Positions 1-4,998 of a stretch of 7,630 nucleotides of DNA are shown here, one piece after another (the stretch's first letter is position 1; the number at the start of each line of letters is the position of its first letter). Position numbers and translations under genes: made by a program. The stretch comes from Nitriliruptoraceae bacterium (GTDB taxonomy: Bacteria; Actinomycetota; Nitriliruptoria; Nitriliruptorales; Nitriliruptoraceae). The stretch is from NCBI GenBank assembly GCA_007121975.1, contig SKJO01000380.1:1-7630 (forward strand). The letters run 5' to 3'. The notes beneath the pieces were generated by a model. That model saw only the letters and a list, made by a program, of their open reading frames with translations, was not told where the DNA came from and did no database searches.

Positions 1-1
1 C

Positions 2-598
2 TCCGGCGGCAGCGCTGGCACCAGCGCCGGCACCAGCTCCGGCACCAGCGGCCGCAGCCGGGCAGGCGCGGTCGCACGGCTGCCGGTGGCCTGGCGCGCA
101 ACCTCGGCTGGCACTCCGGAGGGGTTCGTGCCGAGCGTGGCAGCAGCGCTGGACCGTGCCGCGGCGGCGACCGGCTTCGGGATCCGGTTCGTGGCGCTGC
201 AGTCCGACCGCGACCACGCCCTGCACGAGCAGATCGCCGCCGCGATGCGAACACCCTCCAGCGCCGTCACCCCCGGCCACCGCGCGGTGATCCCTGAGAT
301 CGGCCGCGGCCGGGTGGTGGTCGCCATGCGCTACCACGCCGGGGTGGCGGCCACCCTGACCGCACGCCCGGCCGTACTGATCGGCTACTCCCCCAAGGTT
401 GACGCCCTGGCGACCACTCTGGCCGATGGCGCCGAGCACATCGGCTTCGACGCCCTGCCCGACGACCCGATCGACGGTCGGATCCTGCGCCTGCTCGACC
501 GCGACGCCGCCGCAAGCAACGCGGTCGTCGCTGCCCGCCGACACCTGCGCGAGCGAGCTGGCGGCAACCTCGAGGTGCTCGGCGCCCAGGAGCGCTGA
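2..598 (+). CDS. CsaB-like polysaccharide pyruvyltransferase, C-terminal part (5' end outside window)
   Basis: The reading frame is open from the left edge (first full codon at 2) to a TGA at 596-598, giving 198 visible residues. A GTG at 86 is available but is probably internal, because the frame continues upstream without a stop. Family members transfer a pyruvyl ketal from phosphoenolpyruvate onto a cell-wall polysaccharide sugar. The visible part matches the C-terminal half of that family: a strand-like LPVAWRATSAG segment, then FVALQSDRDHALHEQI, then the signature VVVAMRYHAGVAATL with the conserved R-x-H, and RPAVLIGYSPKVDALA. The first 20 residues are a Gly/Thr/Ser-rich stretch made of near-identical 12-bp units, probably a loop between the two GT-B-like lobes. 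The next gene encodes an SLH-domain protein, the usual client of this modification in Gram-positive bacteria. The family call is firm; the exact sugar substrate cannot be read from this fragment. Confidence 0.82.
   Translation, partial: SGGSAGTSAGTSSGTSGRSRAGAVARLPVAWRATSAGTPEGFVPSVAAALDRAAAATGFGIRFVALQSDRDHALHEQIAAAMRTPSSAVTPGHRAVIPEIGRGRVVVAMRYHAGVAATLTARPAVLIGYSPKVDALATTLADGAEHIGFDALPDDPIDGRILRLLDRDAAASNAVVAARRHLRERAGGNLEVLGAQER
17..49 (+). repeat. In-frame 12-bp tandem repeat encoding G-T-S-A/S units
   Basis: The 9-base core GGCACCAGC occurs at 17-25, 29-37 and 41-49, separated by GCC and TCC codons, so the period is exactly 12 bp and the frame is kept. It encodes a flexible Gly-Thr-Ser linker inside the pyruvyltransferase. 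Copy number could vary between strains without breaking the frame. Confidence 0.75.
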
Positions 599-818
599 CG
601 GGCCCGGCATTTCAGTCCGGCCGTCAGCGGCCGATGGATAGGGTGAAGCGCCTCAGCGAGCGAGCGTGACCCCGCCGTCGGGATACACCGCACGCCGAGG
701 CGCCACCAGCATCCACGAGACCACCGAGTCACCGGTAGCAAGCTTCGGACCACGCTGCGATCGCCGTGGCAACCGCAGGCCGGGAGAGGCCGACGGGCGC
801 CACAGGGAAGGCTGTTTC
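599..818 (+). promoter_or_regulatory. Leader of the SLH-RCC1 gene with possible RNA structure
   Basis: This 220-bp stretch lies between the pyruvyltransferase stop and the chosen SLH-RCC1 start. Helices seen by eye: CCGTCGG at 675-681 pairs with CCGACGG at 790-796, and two more outer pairs form (673-674 with 798-799) if base 797 is bulged. CCACG at 750-754 pairs with CGTGG at 765-769. GGCC at 778-781 pairs with GGCC at 788-791, which competes with the long-range helix for bases 790-791. The long helix ends just before the Shine-Dalgarno sequence, a layout that would suit control of translation. A TAGGGT hexamer at 639-644 fits a -10 TANNNT pattern but has no convincing -35. I could not match the region to a known riboswitch class. 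Being a control element is inference. Confidence 0.35.
805..811 (+). promoter_or_regulatory. Shine-Dalgarno sequence that decides the SLH-RCC1 start
   Basis: GGGAAGG lies 7 bases upstream of the GTG at 819. It favours this start over the in-frame GTG at 666, which has no comparable purine run and would place 51 residues ahead of an otherwise normal signal peptide. Confidence 0.75.
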
Positions 819-2741
819 GTGCACATCAGGGGGACCACGACGCACCGCCTGAACTCACCGCGCGCACCCCGCAACTCGCGCAACGCCTCGCGCCTGACCG
901 CGCTGCTGGTCACCCTCGCGCTCCTGGCCGTCACCGCACCGGCGTTGCCCGCTGCGGGCACCGCCACCTTCGGCGACGTCCCCGCCGGCGACGTGCATGC
1001 CGCCGGGATCGCCGCAGTCGCCGAGGCCGGCATCACCACCGGCTACGCCGACGGCACCTTCCGCCCGGGACTGGACGTCACCCGCGGGCAGATGGCCACC
1101 TTCCTGTATCGCGGGCTCTCGCTGACCGATCCGGGCGGCACGGTCTTCCCCGACGTCGCCGACGACAACGTGCACGCACCCGGCATCCGGGCCGTGGCGG
1201 CCGTCGGGATCGCCGGCGGGTTCGGCGACGGCACCTACCGTCCGTCGCTGCCCGTGACCCGGGCACAGATGGCGACCTTCCTGGTCCGCGCCTTGGAGCC
1301 GGCCCGCTGCCTGCAGCCGCCCGAGTTCTCGGACGTCACCATCGACAGCGTGCACGCCGAGACCATCGCCACCCTGGCCCGCACCGGCATCACCACCGGC
1401 TTCTCCGACGGCACCTTCCGGCCCGACCAACCCGTCACCCGCGGCCAGATGGCCACCTTCCTCACCCGAAGCTTCCTCGCCCCCCACGAGCCGTCACCAC
1501 CGCCACTGGATGACCCGGCCCCAGAACCCGCGCCAGAACCCGCGCCTGAGCCGGAACCCGAGCCGGGTCCCACTCCCGACCCAGACCCCGAACCTCTACC
1601 TGAGCCTGAGCCAGGGCCAGGTCTGGCCACCAGCCCGAGGGTGCGCGCCACCACGCTCGCGGCCGGCTACGACCATGCCTGCGCGATCGGGGCCGACGGC
1701 GTCCTGTACTGCTGGGGCCGCAACCAGGCCGCCCAGGACGGCGGGCAGCTCGGCGACGGCACCACGACCAGCCGTCCCGACCCGGCGCCCGTGGTCGGCC
1801 TGCCCCCGGTGCTCGAGGTGACCGCAGGACACTTCCATACCTGCGCGCGCACCGCCGATGGCCGGGTGGCCTGCTGGGGCCGGAACTACGACGGACAGCT
1901 CGGCGACGGCAGCCGCGAGACCCGTCTGAGCCCCGTATGGGTGGTCGACATCACCGACGCGGTGAGCATCGACACCGGTGGCACCCACACCTGCGCGGTC
2001 CATGCCCATGGCGCGGTGTCGTGCTGGGGCAGCAACCGTTCGGGTCAGCTGGGGACCTCCGAGGTCGGGGACTCCCCCACCCCCGTGCGGGTCACCGAGT
2101 TGTCCGACGCGGTGCAGGTGGCGCTGGGCAACGAGCACTCGTGCGTACGCCACGTGGACAACACGGCCTCCTGCTGGGGCAGCAACCACAGCGGACAACT
2201 GGGGGTCAGCGCCTCCCTCGAGCGCCGTGCGCGTCCGGTTCCGCTGCTGGGCCTCGCGAACGTCGCCCAGGTCGCGGCCGGCGACAACTACGCCTGCGCG
2301 GTGCAGACCGACGGCCACGTCGCGTGCTGGGGGTGGGGGCGAGACGGCGACAACGGCCTGCTCAAGGAGGGCTGCCTGCCCGACTTCTCGGGCCCGCAGC
2401 GGGTGGCCGGCGTCGACGGCGCCAGTTCTCTGACGCTCGGGGCCCGGGACCATGCCTGCGTGCGGCGCGCGGACGGACGGGTGCACTGCTGGGGGATGAA
2501 CCAGAACGGGCAGCTCGGCGTCGGCTTCGCCGATGCGACGAGTACCGCGCCGCTCCCCCCGGCCCAGGTCCTCGCGCTCGACGGCGTCGTCGAGGTGGCC
2601 GCCGGCTACCGCTTCACCTGTGCGCGACGTGGCGGCGACGCGCCCGACGTGCGGTGCTGGGGCCGCGCCCAGGACGGCCAACTCGGCACGCAGGCCACCA
2701 GCGACGTGGAACCGACGCCGCTGCGGGTGATCTGGCCCTGA
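819..2741 (+). CDS. Secreted SLH-domain protein with C-terminal seven-bladed RCC1-like propeller
   Basis: The protein has 640 residues from GTG 819. Residues 1-46 form a signal peptide: a basic start, a hydrophobic core LTALLVTLALLAV near 26-38, and likely cleavage after PAA at 44-46. Three SLH domains follow (about 50-103, 110-160, 170-221), each with the F-x-D-V start, the DGT-F/Y-RP turn and TRGQMATFL or TRAQMATFL in place of the classical TRAE. SLH domains bind pyruvylated secondary cell-wall polymer, so the protein should be held on the cell wall. A Pro/Glu/Asp-rich linker (about 223-270) leads to seven repeats of about 50 residues built on G-x-x-H-x-C-A, then D-G-x-V-x-CWG and GQLG: RCC1-type blades. 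Each blade has two cysteines about 10 apart (C288/C298, C342/C352, C392/C402, C442/C452, C493/C503, C547/C557, C601/C613). Secreted RCC1-like proteins are usually of unknown function, and a role in guanine nucleotide exchange is not expected outside the cell. The ligand of the propeller is unknown. Confidence 0.92.
   Translation: MHIRGTTTHRLNSPRAPRNSRNASRLTALLVTLALLAVTAPALPAAGTATFGDVPAGDVHAAGIAAVAEAGITTGYADGTFRPGLDVTRGQMATFLYRGLSLTDPGGTVFPDVADDNVHAPGIRAVAAVGIAGGFGDGTYRPSLPVTRAQMATFLVRALEPARCLQPPEFSDVTIDSVHAETIATLARTGITTGFSDGTFRPDQPVTRGQMATFLTRSFLAPHEPSPPPLDDPAPEPAPEPAPEPEPEPGPTPDPDPEPLPEPEPGPGLATSPRVRATTLAAGYDHACAIGADGVLYCWGRNQAAQDGGQLGDGTTTSRPDPAPVVGLPPVLEVTAGHFHTCARTADGRVACWGRNYDGQLGDGSRETRLSPVWVVDITDAVSIDTGGTHTCAVHAHGAVSCWGSNRSGQLGTSEVGDSPTPVRVTELSDAVQVALGNEHSCVRHVDNTASCWGSNHSGQLGVSASLERRARPVPLLGLANVAQVAAGDNYACAVQTDGHVACWGWGRDGDNGLLKEGCLPDFSGPQRVAGVDGASSLTLGARDHACVRRADGRVHCWGMNQNGQLGVGFADATSTAPLPPAQVLALDGVVEVAAGYRFTCARRGGDAPDVRCWGRAQDGQLGTQATSDVEPTPLRVIWP
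1485..1628 (+). repeat. Pro/Glu-rich linker with degenerate CC-G-A triplet repeats
   Basis: This segment codes for the spacer between the SLH domains and the propeller. At DNA level it is a run of imperfect six-base Pro-Glu/Pro-Asp/Pro-Ala codon pairs, for example CCAGAACCCGCG repeated near 1521-1544. PEP-type linkers are common in wall-anchored proteins and hold the outer domain away from the wall. Confidence 0.7.
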
Positions 2742-2777
2742 GTGCAGCCGCGGGTGGTGGCGAAGGAGGCACAGCGG

Positions 2778-2854
2778 GCGTTGCAGCTCCGACGCGGTCG
2801 AGCAGCGACGCGTTGCACCTCCGACGCGATCGAGCAGCGACGCGGTCGAGCAGC
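2778..2854. repeat. 32-bp tandem repeat, about 2.4 copies, between convergent genes
   Basis: Unit 1 (2778-2809) and unit 2 (2810-2841) abut directly and differ at only two of 32 positions (G/C at the ninth base, G/A at the twentieth). A third partial copy, GCGGTCGAGCAGC at 2842-2854, repeats only the middle of the unit. Each unit carries a small GTCG/CGAC inverted repeat. No convincing reading frame crosses it. Confidence 0.8.
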
Positions 2855-2871
2855 ACCAACCGATACGTCGA

Positions 2872-2894
2872 GGTGGCGGTCCACGACCGCTGCC
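2872..2894 (+). terminator. Candidate stem-loop terminator downstream of the SLH-RCC1 gene
   Basis: GGTGGCGGTC (2872-2881) pairs with GACCGCTGCC (2885-2894) across a CAC loop: ten pairs, of which two are G-U wobbles on the plus-strand RNA only. This favours a plus-strand transcript, that of the SLH-RCC1 gene. No U-tract follows, so it would have to be a tail-less terminator of the kind often seen in high-GC bacteria. A second weak stem, CCGGG/CCCGG at 2893-2912, overlaps its 3' side. Confidence 0.4.
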
Positions 2895-2954
2895 GGGCTG
2901 GTCCGGTCCCGGGCTGCCTGACCCTGCGACGCCGCGACCCGCGCGATGGGCCGC

Positions 2955-3956
2955 CTACTCGGTCGGCGTCGTCGGCTGGGACGGTGACTCGGGCTGCTCG
3001 GGCTCCGGACGGGCGACGGCGCCGCCGGAACCGTCATCGCTCTGACCGTCGCCGCTACCAACGTCGCTGTCGTCGGCGTCGCCGGCGCCCTGGTCTGGTG
3101 CCAGGCAGTCGTCGGAGATGCTGCCGTCGGGGCAGGGACGCTGGCCTCCGAACCCGTCGAGCTCGCCCGGATCCGGCGCGGCGATGATCTCCTCGCCCGA
3201 AGGCGGTTCGGCCGGCGGGTCCTGCGACCCGCTGTCCTCGGAACCACTGTCGTCGTTGGCGGGCGGCGGGCCGCTCTCCCCAGGCGCCGCCGGCGCGGGA
3301 TCGGACTCGGACCCGCCCGACGCGCTGCCGCTGCCGCCCTGGGCCGGGCCTGCGGGGCTGGTCGGGGCCCCTGGCCCCCCAGCGCCGCTGTCCGCCGTTC
3401 CGTCGCCCCCGGAAGCTGCGTCGGTGCCACTCGCCCCGTCATCACCAGACACGGCGCCGGCCGCGTCGGGGCTGTCCACGCCATCCTGGGGAGCGCGTTC
3501 CACCTCGACGTCCGCATCGGAGGCATCGGAGTGCTCGGCGGAGTCGGCGCCGCCGGGCGTCGAGGTGTCCCCCCTCGCCGGGTCACCGGACTCGGCCAGC
3601 GTTCCGTCCGGCTGCGGTGCGCCGTCCGCCACGAGCGGATCGGACGACGTGGAGTTGCTCCCGACGGCCAGCCCGCCGCCGACGGCCACCACCAGCAGCA
3701 GGGCCGCGGCAACCTGCCCGAACCGGCTCCAGCCCGGCCCTTGGTCGCCCCCGCCCGCTCCCGGGATCGCGACGACCTCCCCACCCGTCGGTGCCCCGTG
3801 GGCATGCTCGCGGGCAGCACGATGGAGCCGGTCGAGGTCGGCTGCGACTCGGGCCTCTTCGGGTGGCGTGACCAACCGTGCGCGCAGGCGCCAGAGGTGC
3901 GGTCGGAGCGTCTCCTCGATCGGCTCGTCGTCGCGAGGCTCGATCGGTGTACTCAT
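2955..3956 (-). CDS. Single-pass membrane protein, probable anti-sigma factor with acidic disordered ectodomain
   Basis: The protein has 333 residues from ATG at 3956-3954. Residues 1-78 are cytoplasmic in the predicted topology and rich in charged helix formers (RPHLWRLRARL, ARVAADLDRLHRAAREHAHG), the right place and size for a sigma-binding segment. One membrane segment follows (FGQVAAALLLVVAVGGGLAV, 79-98). Residues 99-333 are low-complexity, dominated by Asp, Ser, Gly, Pro and Glu, with only two cysteines (C275, C284 in a PCPDGSISDDC motif). The start codon overlaps the sigma-factor stop as ATGA, so translation is probably coupled; this coupling and the topology are the main grounds for the anti-sigma call. 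The HxxxCxxC zinc anti-sigma motif is absent, and the N-terminal region has no cysteine at all. It could instead be an accessory envelope protein co-expressed with the sigma factor. I do not recognise a named family. Confidence 0.72.
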   Translation of the reverse strand: MSTPIEPRDDEPIEETLRPHLWRLRARLVTPPEEARVAADLDRLHRAAREHAHGAPTGGEVVAIPGAGGGDQGPGWSRFGQVAAALLLVVAVGGGLAVGSNSTSSDPLVADGAPQPDGTLAESGDPARGDTSTPGGADSAEHSDASDADVEVERAPQDGVDSPDAAGAVSGDDGASGTDAASGGDGTADSGAGGPGAPTSPAGPAQGGSGSASGGSESDPAPAAPGESGPPPANDDSGSEDSGSQDPPAEPPSGEEIIAAPDPGELDGFGGQRPCPDGSISDDCLAPDQGAGDADDSDVGSGDGQSDDGSGGAVARPEPEQPESPSQPTTPTE

Positions 3957-4549
3957 CCTGATGTGGTGAGCGTGCCCCGTGCCCGTCGTGGGGACACCCG
4001 CCGGCCCGTATCCGCCGCGATGTGCGCCCTGAGCGCATCCAGGCCACGACGGTGCAGGGCCTTGACGGCGTCGTAGCGCTTGTCGAGCACCTCGGCGACC
4101 TCATGGAGTGTCAGATCCGCCACGTATCGCAGCAGCAGGACGTCGCGCTGGTCGGGCGTGGCTCCCGCGAGCAGTGGGTCGAGCTCGCTCGAGCCGAGCT
4201 CCGCGATCGCGGCTTCCTCGAAGTCCTGACCGGGCAGCGCCGCCTCGAGTTCCTCCGGTTCGGCCGGATCGGAGGGCCGCGCCTGGCCGTGACGGGTAGC
4301 GTCGATCATGCGGTGGTGGGCGATGGTGAACACCCACGAGCGGAAGGCCGACTCGCCCCCGTCGAAGCGGTGGAGATCACGCACGACCTGCAGCAGCGTC
4401 TCCGAGGTGACGTCCTCGGCGGTGCGGCATCCGTGCCCACGCAGGTACCCGGTGATGACTGGGGCGAGGTCGAGGTACAGGCGCGTCCAGGCCGCCTCGT
4501 CGCCGCCGCGTGCGGCCGCGAGCACCCGGTCGAATCCGTCTCCGAACAC
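3953..4549 (-). CDS. ECF-type RNA polymerase sigma factor (sigma-70 family)
   Basis: The protein has 198 residues, the usual ECF size, with only sigma regions 2 and 4. Region 2 spans about 17-90: DEAAWTRLYLDLAPVI, then the DVTSETLLQVVRDLHRF core-binding helix, and FRSWVFTIAHHRMIDATR for -10 recognition. A variable acidic linker follows (91-121). Region 4 (122-176) has TPDQRDVLLLRYVADLT and the helix-turn-helix LHEVAEVLDKRYDAVKALHRRGL, which reads the -35 element. The start is GTG at 4549-4547, directly after an in-frame TAG at 4552-4550, so no longer form is possible; GAGG at 4558-4555 gives a 5-base spacing. The last 20 or so residues form a basic tail. The gene heads a two-gene operon with the membrane protein downstream, so it is probably held at the membrane until a surface signal releases it. 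Target genes are unknown; the divergent protease and the SLH-RCC1 gene are candidates by position only. Confidence 0.93.
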   Translation of the reverse strand: MFGDGFDRVLAAARGGDEAAWTRLYLDLAPVITGYLRGHGCRTAEDVTSETLLQVVRDLHRFDGGESAFRSWVFTIAHHRMIDATRHGQARPSDPAEPEELEAALPGQDFEEAAIAELGSSELDPLLAGATPDQRDVLLLRYVADLTLHEVAEVLDKRYDAVKALHRRGLDALRAHIAADTGRRVSPRRARGTLTTSG

Positions 4550-4608
4550 CTACACCTCGTCGTGATCGTCGCGGCGGCTGGGATCTGCACCTCGACGTCG
4601 GTGCATCT

Positions 4609-4637
4609 TCGTCGCCGGGTCGGGACTGGACGTTTCC
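4609..4637 (-). promoter_or_regulatory. Possible ECF-type promoter of the sigma-factor operon
   Basis: On the minus strand GGAAAC (4637-4632) resembles the GGAAC -35 core common to ECF promoters. After a 17-base spacer comes CGACGA (4614-4609), a loose fit to a CGTC-like -10. It lies about 60 bases ahead of the sigma start codon, which would suit autoregulation. The -10 match is weak. Confidence 0.3.
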
Positions 4638-4646
4638 GGGGGTGAC

Positions 4647-4744
4647 CGTGCTCCTCGTGCGTCGGGGTTCGGCGGGAACGGGGCGGGATGCTCCTCTTGG
4701 TGATGTCACCCGATCACGCCGCGTGACATGACCCGAGGAGCACG
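4647..4744. repeat. 11-bp perfect inverted repeat, widely spaced
   Basis: CGTGCTCCTCG (4647-4657) is the exact reverse complement of CGAGGAGCACG (4734-4744), with 76 bases between. A related direct copy, ATGCTCCTCTTG at 4688-4699, matches GTGCTCCTCGTG at 4648-4659 at 10 of 12 positions. The right arm can instead pair with CTCCTCG at 4748-4754. Confidence 0.6.
4703..4729. promoter_or_regulatory. Possible operator: ATGTCAC-N13-GTGACAT
   Basis: A perfect 7-bp inverted repeat (4703-4709 and 4723-4729) with a 13-base spacer sits in the divergent region. The half-site spacing of 20 bp, about two helical turns, would suit a dimeric DNA-binding protein. No regulator gene for it is in the window. Confidence 0.35.
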
Positions 4745-4779
4745 CCCCTCCTCGTGGCACCTCGATCGTAGCGTGCCAC
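4734..4779. repeat. Two adjacent stem-loops (CGAGGAG/CTCCTCG and GTGGCAC/GTGCCAC)
   Basis: CGAGGAG (4734-4740) pairs with CTCCTCG (4748-4754) over 7 bases. GTGGCAC (4754-4760) pairs with GTGCCAC (4773-4779) over 12 bases, whose loop contains the palindrome CGATCG. They could be protein-binding sites or transcript ends, but no T-run flanks them. Confidence 0.5.
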
Positions 4780-4869
4780 CAGGACCCGACAAGAGCCCCA
4801 CGACCCCCTCCGTCGGCCGGGGCCGCCAGCGTTCAAGCGGTCCAGCGCCTGCGCGCAGGGGAATGGTGA

Positions 4870-4899
4870 GTGACCGAACGGCCGTCGACGGCGTACGCT
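4870..4899 (+). promoter_or_regulatory. Possible housekeeping-type promoter of the protease
   Basis: GTGACC (4870-4875) as -35 and TACGCT (4894-4899) as -10 (fits TANNNT) are 18 bases apart. They would start a transcript near 4906 with a leader of about 90 bases. Matches of this quality arise by chance. Confidence 0.35.
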
Positions 4900-4998
4900 G
4901 GAGGTGGAGGTCGAGGCTCGACCAGCGCCGGGGCCACGCGTCCCGCGGGGCCGGAGGCCGGGGCGGCCACCACCGCCCATGCAGCTCGGGAGACCCTG

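Larger units (their letters stand above)
4550..4998. promoter_or_regulatory. Divergent control region between the sigma operon and the protease
   Basis: These 449 bp separate two genes that point away from each other. I see no credible gene in it. It holds the possible sigma-operon promoter near 4609-4637, a cluster of inverted repeats between 4647 and 4779, a possible promoter of the protease near 4870-4899, and a GC-rich protease leader with a short hairpin (GGTCGA 4909-4914, TCGACC 4918-4923). A GGGAAC at 4674-4679 on the plus strand resembles an ECF -35 but has no matching -10. Confidence 0.7.

Noticed and set aside
666..818. Longer form of the SLH-RCC1 protein starting at GTG 666
   Set aside because: It would put 51 charged residues before a standard signal peptide and has no clear ribosome binding site, while GTG 819 has GGGAAGG at good spacing.
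720..818. Known riboswitch (c-di-AMP, c-di-GMP, TPP or glycine type) in the leader
   Set aside because: Short similarities such as CACAGGGAAGG and CGGGAGAGG were seen, but the full conserved cores are missing, so no class was assigned.
1596..2681. 361-codon open frame on the minus strand opposite the propeller repeats
   Set aside because: Its apparent repeats only mirror the RCC1 repeats of the plus-strand gene.
2778..2854. CRISPR array
   Set aside because: The repeat units abut directly with no unique spacers, and no cas gene is present.
2606..3820. 404-codon minus-strand frame crossing the convergent region
   Set aside because: An Arg/Pro/Ala-rich shadow overlapping both the SLH-RCC1 3' end and the membrane-protein gene in another frame.
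2955..3956. Zinc-binding anti-sigma factor
   Set aside because: The cytoplasmic segment has no cysteine and no HxxxCxxC motif; only the coupled position and topology support an anti-sigma role.
3118..3969. 283-codon open frame on the plus strand opposite the membrane protein
   Set aside because: A Ser/Pro/Ala-rich translation with no domain. The minus-strand frame has a membrane segment and the ATGA overlap with the sigma gene.
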